The translations under genes and the position numbers were made by a program. From RCIO01 sp964629765 (GTDB taxonomy: Bacteria > Pseudomonadota > Alphaproteobacteria > Rhizobiales > Rhizobiaceae): DNA of 64,000 nucleotides. The notes beneath the pieces are model-generated. The model worked only from the letters and a program-made list of their open reading frames with translations, was not told where the DNA came from and made no database searches. Each line of letters begins with the position of its first letter. Positions within the stretch are counted from its first letter, which is position 1. The stretch is from the NCBI GenBank assembly GCA_964629765.1, contig CAZVTK010000009.1:1-64000 (forward strand), in the 5' to 3' direction. Positions 31,752 to 39,355 of the stretch are shown in pieces.

Positions 31752-32652
31752 GGTTGCCTCCATGAGAGACGGGGGCGGTGGAACGAAGCTCAGCCCGGAT
31801 TTCCATCCAGAGCTTGCCGAGCATGTTCTTGCCGTCGCGGTTCGGACCCCATCCCCAAAAGTCATCACGCCATGAATTTTCGACCAACTCGCGCTCGCCG
31901 GTTGCCAGCAGTTTGCGGCGGACGTACTCGTGCTGTGTGGCCTTCGCGCGGAGGATGTCGCGCATGATGTCGACCTTCACGTCATCCCAATCGGGGCGGC
32001 GAGCGTCTTTCCGGGCTTCTGCTATCTTGAAAGCTTCGTGAGCAGACGGCGCGGCATCGATCCCCTGTTGAAGCATTGGCAAATGCGGGAATTTCTCCCA
32101 ATGGTACGCGTGCTCTGATGTGTAGAAGTGACAGTCCTTCCATATGAGCGTGAAGGACGAAAAGTTGGACAGGACATAGAAATCCTGCTCATAGAAGCAG
32201 ACGCGCTCCGGCGTATCGAGACCGTGACATTCGATTTCGCCAGCCCCCGTCCCGCTACTGGATGGTAGGGGCGAGGCGGCGAGCCGTTGTGCGGCGATCT
32301 CATCCCCGCCCCTCTCTGTGGCCGGCGTGTGGTCGGATGATGCGAGGGTAGGGAGGACGATAAACTTTCCGGCTTCGGCCCTGGCTGTTTTCTCCCAGGC
32401 GGCTTCGGCCAGCCGTTTGGCCGTCGCCTCGTCGCCGGTCATGAAAACGCCCGATGACGAACTATGCCAGTAGCTATTGCCTTCAGCATCAGTTCCATAG
32501 ACATACCGCCCCAGCGGCGTCTGGGCTTGGAACAGTCGATACGGGCCAAGGCCCGCTATGCCATGATCAGGTTCCCACTCCAGCGGCTTCACCGCCCATT
32601 GCGTTGCGGTGGCCTCGCTGACGGCTGCTCCTTCCGTAGAGCGGCGGGTCAT
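31741..32652 (-). CDS. NADAR-domain protein (YbiA/DUF1768 family) with accessory N-terminus
   Basis: 303 residues. Residues about 145-295 fit the NADAR fold: CFYEQDFYVLSNFSSF, then FYTSEHAYHWEKF, AFKIAEARKDARRPDWDDVK, MRDILRAKATQHEYVRRKLL and FWGWGPNRDGKNMLGKLW. The N-terminal 110 residues are an Ead/Ea22-like phage accessory module. Family members are N-glycosidases; some act as antitoxins that remove ADP-ribose from guanine bases placed by DarT-type toxins. A counter-defence role against DNA ADP-ribosylation is therefore a reasonable hypothesis. Confidence 0.8.
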   Translation of the reverse strand: MTRRSTEGAAVSEATATQWAVKPLEWEPDHGIAGLGPYRLFQAQTPLGRYVYGTDAEGNSYWHSSSSGVFMTGDEATAKRLAEAAWEKTARAEAGKFIVLPTLASSDHTPATERGGDEIAAQRLAASPLPSSSGTGAGEIECHGLDTPERVCFYEQDFYVLSNFSSFTLIWKDCHFYTSEHAYHWEKFPHLPMLQQGIDAAPSAHEAFKIAEARKDARRPDWDDVKVDIMRDILRAKATQHEYVRRKLLATGERELVENSWRDDFWGWGPNRDGKNMLGKLWMEIRAELRSTAPVSHGGNHGE

Positions 32653-32990
32653 GCCGACACCTCCAGCGACGCGACCGCAGTCTCGATCACGCGATTTTCA
32701 TCGACCGCAGGTGAATTAGCAGTCTCGCGGAAAGAAGACACGACGGCGACCACGTCGAACTGCTTGCCGGGGTTCTTGCGCGCCAGGTTTTGTGCTTCCA
32801 GCGCCGCGCTCGCGAAAGACGAATGTTCGAAAGGCCAACGTGACGGCCTGATTCGCTGGGTGCCGCGCCCGCGGCGCATGACGAAAAAGCCGCCGCCGAT
32901 GATTTCGCCCGGCCGCGCGACGCATGGATTCTTGTAGACGTTTGGCGTTCCACCAGAATTTCCGATGTCGGGAAGTAATTCGACACGCAT
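32649..32990 (-). CDS. Accessory protein, unknown, 113 aa
   Basis: ATG at 32990 with a strong GAGGAGG 7 nt upstream, the best ribosome site of this operon. Central GEIIGGGFFVMRRGRGTQ and a helix ASAALEAQNLARKNPGKQFD, then a beta strand (VVAVVSSFRE): the Ala-rich helix plus NPGKQF resembles short phage DUF proteins. Unknown. Confidence 0.55.
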   Translation of the reverse strand: MRVELLPDIGNSGGTPNVYKNPCVARPGEIIGGGFFVMRRGRGTQRIRPSRWPFEHSSFASAALEAQNLARKNPGKQFDVVAVVSSFRETANSPAVDENRVIETAVASLEVSA

Positions 32991-33007
32991 TTGTTAACCT
33001 CCTCTTT

Positions 33008-33250
33008 TCAATTGACGCAAAGTAAGTTATGGGCGGCGGCCCCGGCCAAACCAGGCTGACGTCGCAGTGGTGGGCGGCGAACCGTCTCGATACGGAAATC
33101 CATCAGCAGCTTGCTGAAGATCAAAGAACGCATCTTTGATTCTTGCATAGAGGGCTCAAGCCGCAGGAAGACCTCACCCGATACTGATTCCAACGCCGCC
33201 TGGCGTGCGCCTTTCCGGGGCTCGTGAGGTTGGCGGGAGAATTTTCGCAC
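33008..33250 (-). CDS. Doubtful small basic protein at the head of the leftward operon
   Basis: 80 codons from a GTG at 33250. Very basic (RKFSRQPHEPRKGARQ, RRPPLRRQPG) and no clear ribosome site. It would be the first gene behind the leftward motif copy at 33301-33319. It may be only a leader; kept because the 300 nt before 32990 otherwise hold nothing. Confidence 0.25.
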   Translation of the reverse strand: MRKFSRQPHEPRKGARQAALESVSGEVFLRLEPSMQESKMRSLIFSKLLMDFRIETVRRPPLRRQPGLAGAAAHNLLCVN

Positions 33251-33278
33251 GAGACCGATGTTGACTCCTGTTGACTTA

Positions 33279-33297
33279 GGTTGATTTTTGTGAGTAA
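33279..33297 (+). promoter_or_regulatory. Motif copy 10 (rightward, degenerate)
   Basis: GGTTGATTTTTGTGAGTAA, preceded by two direct TTGACT boxes (33261 and 33271). TAAACC (33295-33300) lies 18 nt after the second TTGACT. Leads the HTH gene at 33346 and the replication operon. Confidence 0.6.
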
Positions 33298-33300
33298 ACC

Positions 33301-33319
33301 TTACTCGACAAATTCGACA
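33301..33319 (-). promoter_or_regulatory. Motif copy 11 (leftward, degenerate)
   Basis: On the minus strand TGTCGAATTTGTCGAGTAA, back to back with copy 10 with only 3 nt between them. Would direct transcription toward 32990. Confidence 0.5.
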
Positions 33320-33345
33320 GGCGCAAGACGCCCTCGGAAAGAAAA

Positions 33346-33558
33346 ATGAACGACACTCCTCCCGATAACCACAGCAGCCGGTTTGTGACCGATCTCGAGC
33401 GCGCCATGGCCGCCTCGGGCATGTCCCAGACCCGTTTCGGATATCTCCACTTCGGAGACCCCGGCTTCATGACGCGAGTTCGTGAAGGTCACCGGCTCCA
33501 GCGCAAGACGATCGAGAAAATCGAATCGGTACTTGCCACGGAGCTAAAAGGAAAATAA
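33346..33558 (+). CDS. Small HTH regulator at the replication operon head
   Basis: 70 residues, GGAAAG 5 nt before the ATG. Residues about 12-45 (FVTDLERAMAASGMSQTRFG then YLHFGDPGFMTRVREG) form an HTH-like domain with the pattern of short phage regulators; the rest is a helix (RKTIEKIESVLATEL). First gene after the divergent motif pair, so a likely Cro-like switch protein. Confidence 0.6.
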   Translation: MNDTPPDNHSSRFVTDLERAMAASGMSQTRFGYLHFGDPGFMTRVREGHRLQRKTIEKIESVLATELKGK

Positions 33559-33604
33559 TCCTAACAGGTGCCGCGGGACAGCGGCTAACAGAGGTCAGGG
33601 CGAC

Positions 33605-34123
33605 ATGAGCAGGTATTTGTGCGTGGATTTGGGGACCACGACGGGTTTTGCCGTCGGGTCTGCCAGTCACATGGTTTCCGGCATATGGAACCTGAAACCG
33701 AGCCGGTATGACGGCGGCGGGATGCGCTTCGTGAAGTTTCGGCAGCGTCTCAACGAGATGCTGGATGCGTACAAGCCGGATGCCGTCTTCTTTGAAGAAG
33801 TCCGGCGGCACGCGAGCACCGACGCCGCCCACGTATACGGAGGCTTGCTTGCCATCCTGACCGAATGGTGCGAAGCGCATAGCACTCCGTACACCGGTGT
33901 ACCGGTCGGCACGATCAAGAAGAACTGGTGCGGCAAGGGCAATGCCTCAAAGGACCTGATGATTGCCGAGGCCGAGCGCCGCGGCTACGAGCCGGCCGAC
34001 GACAACGAGGCTGATGCCATCGCGATATTCGATTGGGCGCTGAACAATTACGGCGACGCGACGGCTCCGCAGTTGACAGGACCACAGGCTGAGATCGACG
34101 ATCTTGCCAAGAAGCTGCTTTGA
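33605..34123 (+). CDS. RuvC-like Holliday junction resolvase
   Basis: 172 residues, RNase H-like fold. Acidic active-site residues: Asp8 in YLCVDLGTTTGFAVG, the Glu pair in AVFFEEV (about 62-63) and DNEADAIAIFDWAL near residue 137. The GTIKKNWCGKGNASKDLMIAEA line is typical of phage RuvC-like enzymes. It resolves four-way junctions formed during replication and recombination. Its end overlaps the helicase start (TTGA). Confidence 0.8.
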   Translation: MSRYLCVDLGTTTGFAVGSASHMVSGIWNLKPSRYDGGGMRFVKFRQRLNEMLDAYKPDAVFFEEVRRHASTDAAHVYGGLLAILTEWCEAHSTPYTGVPVGTIKKNWCGKGNASKDLMIAEAERRGYEPADDNEADAIAIFDWALNNYGDATAPQLTGPQAEIDDLAKKLL

Positions 34124-35478
34124 CTAACCTGTTCCCATACCAGCTCGACGGCGCCGCCTTCCTCGCGGCGCGCAAGGGTGCGCTGCTGGCAGATGAGCCG
34201 CGCGTCGGGAAGACGTGGCCGGCGATCGTGGCAAGCGACTACGTCTGCGCCGAGAACGTGCTCTGGATAACCAAGGGCAGCGCCCGCGCCGATCACCGCC
34301 GCGCGTGGCAGAAGGTCCAGGTGCTCAACCGGCCCGTGACGTCCATCTATAGCGGCGCCGACCGGCTGCCGGACTACGGCGTCACCATCATAAGCTACGA
34401 CCTGGCCACGGGCGCATTTTATGAAGCGCTGCGGAAGCGGCGGCTCGACGCGATTGTGCTCGACGAGGCGCACCGTGTTAAGAGCCTCGACGCGCGCCGC
34501 ACGCAGCGCATACTCGGCAAGAAAGCACAGTTGATGGGCGGGCTGGCGGAGCGCGCCGAATACGGCTGGGCGCTCACCGGCACGCCGTTCCCGAACCACT
34601 ATGCCGAGATATACCCGGTCGCCCGCGCGCTCTTTCCCGAGGCGCTTCGCACGCCCAAGGGGATCATGAACTACCACCAGTTCGAGAACCGGTTCTGCGT
34701 GCTGCGAGACAATGGGTTCGGCCTCAAGATTGTTGGCAACAAGAATGCTGCCGAGCTTCACGACCGCCTGGCGCCTTACATGCTCCGGCGGAAGTTCACC
34801 GAGGTGTGGCCGGACGCGAGCCAGCCTGTGGTCGACCGGATCTTTCTGGAGGCGCAGTCGGCGCTCGACGATCTGACGGCCGACGAACGCAAGCTCATCA
34901 CGGAAGAGTTTGCGCCGCTGTTGCGCAAAGCAGAGGGCGACGCCGAGAGGACCGACGCCATCCTGCGCGAGATCGAGAAGCGGATCGGGCCGCGACTGCA
35001 GCGGCTCACCGGCGAGGCCAAGGCGTTGCCGCTGGCGGAATGGGTGATCGACCACATCGAGTCGGGCGGCGGGAAGGTCGTGTTGTTCGCCTGGCACCGC
35101 AGTGTCATAGACCTGCTCGAGAAGGCGTTGGCCAAATTCCGGCCTATCGTCATCGACGGGCGCACCACCGGCCGGCAGAAGGACGAATATCAACAGGCGT
35201 TCATGAATGACCCGACGCGCATGGTGGCCATCGGACAGATAGTGGCCGCCGGCGAGGCTATCGACCTGAGTGCGGCAGACACGCTGATCTTCGCCGAGGC
35301 GAGCTGGAGCGCCGGAGACAACGACCAGGCATGGCGCCGGATCGTGAACGTCAACAAACGGTCGGCGCTGCTGGTGCTCTTCGCCACCTTGGCCGATTCC
35401 ATCGACGAGGACGTCCAGCGGGCGCACGAGCGAAAGCTGCAGGATGCGGCCAAGGTGTACGACCGCATTGCTGCTTGA
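34120..35478 (+). CDS. SNF2/SF2-family DNA helicase
   Basis: 452 residues from a TTG start overlapping the previous stop. Motif I ADEPRVGKTW (24-33), motif II VLDEAHR (113-119), motif III-like GWALTGTPFPN, and the C-terminal lobe with VVLFAWHRSVIDLLEKAL, VIDGRTTGRQKDEYQ and WRRIVNVNKRS (arginine finger region). ATP-dependent translocase acting on phage DNA in replication or recombination, paired with the resolvase upstream. Confidence 0.85.
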   Translation: MTNLFPYQLDGAAFLAARKGALLADEPRVGKTWPAIVASDYVCAENVLWITKGSARADHRRAWQKVQVLNRPVTSIYSGADRLPDYGVTIISYDLATGAFYEALRKRRLDAIVLDEAHRVKSLDARRTQRILGKKAQLMGGLAERAEYGWALTGTPFPNHYAEIYPVARALFPEALRTPKGIMNYHQFENRFCVLRDNGFGLKIVGNKNAAELHDRLAPYMLRRKFTEVWPDASQPVVDRIFLEAQSALDDLTADERKLITEEFAPLLRKAEGDAERTDAILREIEKRIGPRLQRLTGEAKALPLAEWVIDHIESGGGKVVLFAWHRSVIDLLEKALAKFRPIVIDGRTTGRQKDEYQQAFMNDPTRMVAIGQIVAAGEAIDLSAADTLIFAEASWSAGDNDQAWRRIVNVNKRSALLVLFATLADSIDEDVQRAHERKLQDAAKVYDRIAA

Positions 35479-35480
35479 AG

Positions 35481-35499
35481 TGTTGATTTTGACGAGAGA
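35481..35499 (+). promoter_or_regulatory. Motif copy 12
   Basis: TGTTGATTTTGACGAGAGA, starting 2 nt after the helicase stop and ending 5 nt before the C5 methylase ATG at 35505. Confidence 0.75.
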
Positions 35500-35504
35500 A
35501 CGGG

Positions 35505-36722
35505 ATGGCTGCGTACTACAACGAATTCGACCCATACGCCGCCGAGTGGCTGCGAAACCTTATCAAGGCCGGGCACATCGCACCTGGCGACGTGGATGAA
35601 AGGAGCATCGTCGATGTTCGACCAGACGAACTTGCCGGATACACACAGTGCCATTTTTTCGCAGGCATTGGTGTCTGGTCCTACGCTCTCCGGCGGGCCG
35701 GTTGGTCCGACGACCGACCAATCTGGACGGGGAGTTGCCCTTGCCAGCCTTTCTCCGCGGCAGGCAAAGGAGCAGGGTTTGATGACGAGCGGCACCTATG
35801 GCCGCACTTCCACTGGCTCATCAGCCAGTGCGCGCCTCCAGTCGTCCTTGGTGAGCAGGTTGCGTCAAAGGACGGACTCGCTTGGCTCGACCTTGTACAG
35901 GCTGACCTGGAAGGAACGGGCTACGCCAGCGGGGCGGTCGATCTCTGCGCTGCGGGCGTCGGCGCCCCGCACATCCGGCAACGACTCTGGTGGGTCGGAG
36001 AAAGGCTGGACGACACCGCAAGCCCACGACAGCAGCCCGCGGGGCAAGGGCCAGAAGGCCAGGCATGGAACGAAACATGGTTGCGCGGACCTGAACGCGG
36101 ACGCGGCACTGGCGGGCTGGACCACCACCACCACCAGGGATTGGAAGGACAGCGGAGCGGACATCAAGCCGAGGGCGGACGGGTCGGAGAGATTCGACCA
36201 GTTGCCGAGGCAGGCGAATTTGGCCGGATGGCCGACAGCCACCAGCAACAACGGCACGGGTGCAGGCACACAGGGCCGACAGGGCGGGGAGAACTTGCAG
36301 ACCAGCGCCCAATTGGCGGGCTGGCCGACGCCTACCGCGTTGGAACGCAATGCTGGGCCGGAGACACACGAGAAGAGGCGGGAGTTTCGCAAGACCAACG
36401 CCAACCAGAACACCACGCCGATGTATCTCAACGAGGCGGCGCAGATCGTGGTGGACCCGGAGATTTGCGGGGCCATGGGCTATCCGGTCACAATGGTGGC
36501 CCCCGCCCGACTAACGGCTTCTGGGGAGATCCTGACTGGCTCTTCTGCCGGGATGGAAAGTGGCGGCCAGTTGAATCCGGCACATTCCCGCTGGCTCATG
36601 GGGCTCCCGCCCGAGTGGGACGCCTGCGCGCCTACGGCAACGCGATCGTCGCGCAAGCAGCCCAAGCCTTCATCGAAGCCTATCTCGGCACCCGCACCAA
36701 TTCCGTGTGCCAAGATTGTTGA
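35505..36722 (+). CDS. DNA cytosine-5 methyltransferase
   Basis: 405 residues. Motif I HFFAGIGVWSYALRRAGW (50-67), motif IV CPCQPFS with catalytic Cys80, motif VI-like PPVVLGEQV, motif VIII RQRLWWVG, then a low-complexity region (about 170-335, many Gly/Arg/His/Gln) and motif X LRAYGNAIV (374-382). It methylates cytosine C5, likely for protection from host restriction. The middle third overlaps, in another frame, a second conserved protein (next entry), which explains its odd composition. Confidence 0.85.
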   Translation: MAAYYNEFDPYAAEWLRNLIKAGHIAPGDVDERSIVDVRPDELAGYTQCHFFAGIGVWSYALRRAGWSDDRPIWTGSCPCQPFSAAGKGAGFDDERHLWPHFHWLISQCAPPVVLGEQVASKDGLAWLDLVQADLEGTGYASGAVDLCAAGVGAPHIRQRLWWVGERLDDTASPRQQPAGQGPEGQAWNETWLRGPERGRGTGGLDHHHHQGLEGQRSGHQAEGGRVGEIRPVAEAGEFGRMADSHQQQRHGCRHTGPTGRGELADQRPIGGLADAYRVGTQCWAGDTREEAGVSQDQRQPEHHADVSQRGGADRGGPGDLRGHGLSGHNGGPRPTNGFWGDPDWLFCRDGKWRPVESGTFPLAHGAPARVGRLRAYGNAIVAQAAQAFIEAYLGTRTNSVCQDC

Positions 36723-37386
36723 AAAAGACGAGAAAATCCACTCGACAAAACACGACAAACCGTTTACGTTCACTCCAACCAAAAACGAGGCAGACATGTT
36801 TCGCATCGAGATAACGGCCGGCTCACCGCTTGAGCTTGCGGATGCAATCCGCGCCCTTTCCCCCATCGCATTTCCATCCGAATCCGGCCCAACGGTTCTG
36901 ACCATCGACGCCGACCCGGAACCCGCCAAACCGACAGAGCAGGTGACCACGGCCACCGAGGTCAAGACCCGCAAGCCGCGCGCCAAAAAGGACGACACGA
37001 CCGCCAACACCGAGACGGCTTCTGCTGCCCCGAGTGTTGAAAGTGTCGAGAAATCCGATGGCGTTCAACTCGACATCGAGGATGCGATAGCCGGGAAGTC
37101 GAGCGACAGCAAGGCCGAAGATGTGGCTGCTGCCGAGACCGCGCCGGCCGCTGGCGAGCCCTCCGACGCACTGTTCACCATGACTCGTGCGGAGCTCAAG
37201 GACTGGTTGATCCGTACGTATCTCGTGGACTGCATCCCCGAGCAGAACGATCGCCCGGCGGCCTTCAAGGCGCTCTGCGAGGAAAACGGCTTCAAGAATT
37301 TCACCGAGACGCCGGACGACAAGCTGCCGGCTCTCAAGGCGCTTGCCGACGCCAAGATCAAACAATTCAAGGACGGAGGTAAGTGA
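35614..37386 (+). CDS. Overlapping-frame protein nested in the C5 methylase gene
   Basis: ATG at 35614 has a perfect AAGGAG 8 nt upstream. The frame runs without a stop through the methylase gene and on to 37386 (590 codons), in register with the gene at 36796. Features such as SARLQSSLVSRLRQR, STLYRLTWKERATPAGR, repeated GWPTPT-like turns and SRWLMGLPPEWDACA recur in a phage protein family that often accompanies C5 methylases. So both frames appear to be under protein selection. Its function is not known; whether it ends within or fuses to the downstream gene is unclear. Confidence 0.6.
   Translation: MFDQTNLPDTHSAIFSQALVSGPTLSGGPVGPTTDQSGRGVALASLSPRQAKEQGLMTSGTYGRTSTGSSASARLQSSLVSRLRQRTDSLGSTLYRLTWKERATPAGRSISALRASAPRTSGNDSGGSEKGWTTPQAHDSSPRGKGQKARHGTKHGCADLNADAALAGWTTTTTRDWKDSGADIKPRADGSERFDQLPRQANLAGWPTATSNNGTGAGTQGRQGGENLQTSAQLAGWPTPTALERNAGPETHEKRREFRKTNANQNTTPMYLNEAAQIVVDPEICGAMGYPVTMVAPARLTASGEILTGSSAGMESGGQLNPAHSRWLMGLPPEWDACAPTATRSSRKQPKPSSKPISAPAPIPCAKIVEKDEKIHSTKHDKPFTFTPTKNEADMFRIEITAGSPLELADAIRALSPIAFPSESGPTVLTIDADPEPAKPTEQVTTATEVKTRKPRAKKDDTTANTETASAAPSVESVEKSDGVQLDIEDAIAGKSSDSKAEDVAAAETAPAAGEPSDALFTMTRAELKDWLIRTYLVDCIPEQNDRPAAFKALCEENGFKNFTETPDDKLPALKALADAKIKQFKDGGK
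36717..36735 (+). promoter_or_regulatory. Motif copy 13
   Basis: TGTTGAAAAAGACGAGAAA, overlapping the methylase stop, 60 nt before the ATG at 36796; a CTCGACAAAACACGACAAA stretch follows. Confidence 0.7.
36796..37386 (+). CDS. Acidic protein of unknown function, 196 aa
   Basis: ATG with ACGAGG 6 nt upstream, after motif copy 13. N-terminal domain FRIEITAGSPLELADAIRAL, a long acidic/Ala/Thr-rich linker (about 45-125), and a C-terminal helical domain (TMTRAELKDWLIRTYLVDCI ... LPALKALADAKIKQF). The layout resembles a linker-joined accessory protein of replication. Unknown family. Confidence 0.6.
   Translation: MFRIEITAGSPLELADAIRALSPIAFPSESGPTVLTIDADPEPAKPTEQVTTATEVKTRKPRAKKDDTTANTETASAAPSVESVEKSDGVQLDIEDAIAGKSSDSKAEDVAAAETAPAAGEPSDALFTMTRAELKDWLIRTYLVDCIPEQNDRPAAFKALCEENGFKNFTETPDDKLPALKALADAKIKQFKDGGK
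37035..37053 (+). promoter_or_regulatory. Motif copy 14, inside a coding region
   Basis: TGTTGAAAGTGTCGAGAAA within the linker of the 196-aa protein. No gene starts within 300 nt downstream. Possibly a roadblock or chance match in the linker. Confidence 0.5.
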
Positions 37387-37388
37387 AC

Positions 37389-37871
37389 ATGACGGATACC
37401 AATTCCGCTTTTTCGGGTGCTACAGCGATCGGCTATTGCAGCAGCGAGCCGTACCCCGTTCCGCAGCACGTTTTCGACAAGCTGGTCGAGAAGTACGTCG
37501 GCGGCGCGACGCTGACGGAACGTGAAAAGACGCTATGGGACTATCTGACCCAGGTCAACGAGACGGCGTTGATGGAGCGCAAGCTCGCGCTTGTAGAGAC
37601 CACCGACTATCTCGATGTCTCCGACGAACAGCTCGCTGCGCTTGGCATGGCGCTGACGATCGACGGTTCTGTCGGCAGCGACGACCCGTATGCGTGGAGG
37701 GATCACGACGGCACTTGGATGCCTGTCCCTCCCGAAACGCGCGTGCACATTCGACTCCGCGACGGGAGGACGATGCTTGGCAGGTTGGCGCTCCTGCAAC
37801 AATGGCCGTGGTTCGGCAGAGACAGCGACATCGTCGCCTATCGCATCGCGCGGCCCGCGGAGATCGTCTGA
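37389..37871 (+). CDS. Unknown protein, 160 aa
   Basis: ATG at 37389 with GGAGG 10 nt upstream; a GTG at 37383 is also possible. Helical N-terminal half (HVFDKLVEKYVGGATLTEREKTLWDYLTQ) and a C-terminal beta part (GTWMPVPPETRVHIRLRDG). No domain recognised; co-transcribed with the replication set. Confidence 0.6.
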   Translation: MTDTNSAFSGATAIGYCSSEPYPVPQHVFDKLVEKYVGGATLTEREKTLWDYLTQVNETALMERKLALVETTDYLDVSDEQLAALGMALTIDGSVGSDDPYAWRDHDGTWMPVPPETRVHIRLRDGRTMLGRLALLQQWPWFGRDSDIVAYRIARPAEIV

Positions 37872-37978
37872 TGCAACCGGAGCGCGTCATCTTGTACGCG
37901 ATCATCGGCTCGTTTATCGGCTGGCTGCTGAGTGCGGCCGCGATAGGCGCCTTCATCTGGTGGGTGGTTTTGTTATGA
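37871..37978 (+). CDS. 35-residue single-pass membrane protein
   Basis: Starts as TGATG at 37871 and ends as ATGA with the next gene. Nearly all of it is one membrane helix (ILYAIIGSFIGWLLSAAAIG...). Coupling on both sides supports translation. Unknown role. Confidence 0.55.
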   Translation: MQPERVILYAIIGSFIGWLLSAAAIGAFIWWVVLL

Positions 37979-39270
37979 CCGCTCACACTGCCCGTGCGCA
38001 CGCCAAGCTGGCACCAAGTGCTGCCCATCGGTGGATGTCGTGTCCTGGCAGCGTAAAGCTGTCGGAAGGCATCCCGAACATCAGCACGGTGTTCGCCGCC
38101 GAAGGCACCGCCGCGCATCACCTTTGCGAGCACTGCCTTGAGACGGGTGACGATCCGGCCACCTTCGTGGATAACTGGATCGACATCCGCACCAATGACG
38201 GCAGCAAGCGTTTCGTCGACCTCGACGAGCCGCCAGAAGACGACATGCGCTTCTTTCCGGTGACGGAGGAAATGGCGGATGCCGTGGCCATGTACGTCGA
38301 CCACGTCAAGTCACTCGCGGCCGCCGCAAAGGGTGAGGTGATTGTCGAAGCCGAGCAGCGTCTCGACATGACCCACTTGCACGAATCCATCTTCGGCACC
38401 GGCGACGCGACCGTCCTCGACATCGAAGCGCGGCACCTGCATGTCGTCGACTTCAAGTACGGGCGCGGCGTGGCGGTGGATGCGGACCAGAACCCGCAAT
38501 TGATCTTGTACGCCGCAGGCGCTGCGCGCCGGCATCACAATCACAACCTGGAGCGTTTAACCGTTCATGTGGTGCAACCTCGTGCGCAGCACGCCAAGGG
38601 TGTGATCCGCAGCTTCGACCTGGACGTGATCGACCTTTGGGAGTTCGAGGACGGCGTACGTGATGGCGCGCTGCGTACGGAAATGGCTGCGGCCGCCTAC
38701 GATGACGCCGACCGCGACGCATGGGCTAAGGAATACCTCGCCGCCGGCGAATGGTGCCGCTTCTGCCCCGCCTACGGCCTGTGCCCGGTGGCCCGGCAGG
38801 ACGCCTACGACGCGGCCATGTACGAGGACGACGGCGTCACTTTGCTCGACCCCGAGAAGATGACGCTCGATCAGTTGAGCGAGGCGCTGACGCGCCGCGA
38901 GCGCATCAAGAATTGGGCCGACGCGGTGGCTGCCCTCGGCCACAAGGTCGCCGAGTCCGGCCAGCAGATCCCTGGCTTCAAGCTCGTGGCCAAGCGTGCC
39001 ATCCGCAAGTGGAAGAACGCCGCCGAGGCCGAAGAGCATTTGCTCCTGCTGGGCCACGACAAGGCCGACATCTACACCGAGCCGAAGCTGCAGACGCCGG
39101 CCAAGCTGGAGCGGCTGTTCCCCGGCAAGAACAAAGACGAGCGCCAGGCCGCCATGGCCGAGCTCGTCGAGAAGAAGTCGTCAGGTACGAACCTGGCTTC
39201 AATGGACGATCCTCGCCCGCCAGTCAGCGTCGGCGCCGCCGACTTCGAAGCGGTGGAGGGGATCGAATGA
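37975..39270 (+). CDS. DUF2800 protein (Cas4/RecB-like nuclease family)
   Basis: 431 residues. Opens with the family line LAPSAAHRWMSCPGSVKLSE, then AAEGTAAHHLCEHCL; nuclease core with GTGDATVLDIEARHLHVVDFKYGRGVAVDA (the Asp and the D-F-K triad of PD-(D/E)XK enzymes) and Cys residues WCRFCPAYGLCPVAR that could hold an iron-sulphur or zinc centre as in Cas4/AddB. Phage members act in recombination with the DUF2815 protein encoded next. Confidence 0.85.
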   Translation: MTAHTARAHAKLAPSAAHRWMSCPGSVKLSEGIPNISTVFAAEGTAAHHLCEHCLETGDDPATFVDNWIDIRTNDGSKRFVDLDEPPEDDMRFFPVTEEMADAVAMYVDHVKSLAAAAKGEVIVEAEQRLDMTHLHESIFGTGDATVLDIEARHLHVVDFKYGRGVAVDADQNPQLILYAAGAARRHHNHNLERLTVHVVQPRAQHAKGVIRSFDLDVIDLWEFEDGVRDGALRTEMAAAAYDDADRDAWAKEYLAAGEWCRFCPAYGLCPVARQDAYDAAMYEDDGVTLLDPEKMTLDQLSEALTRRERIKNWADAVAALGHKVAESGQQIPGFKLVAKRAIRKWKNAAEAEEHLLLLGHDKADIYTEPKLQTPAKLERLFPGKNKDERQAAMAELVEKKSSGTNLASMDDPRPPVSVGAADFEAVEGIE

Positions 39271-39336
39271 GTTTCACCGCATAGCCGGTGGAAGCGCGGG
39301 GTGAATGCCGCCCGCCGAGCAAACGGCTGCCTAAGT

Positions 39337-39355
39337 TGTTGAAAGAAACGAGAAA
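39337..39355 (+). promoter_or_regulatory. Motif copy 15
   Basis: TGTTGAAAGAAACGAGAAA, ending directly at the ATG (39356). With no room for a separate ribosome site, GAGAAA itself must serve, or the message is leaderless. Confidence 0.7.

Noticed and set aside
33276..33492. Leftward frames opposite the small HTH gene
   Set aside because: Short, antisense to a gene with a ribosome site and HTH pattern.
34048..35535. 495-codon leftward frame opposite the SNF2 helicase
   Set aside because: Antisense shadow; the helicase motifs are on the other strand.
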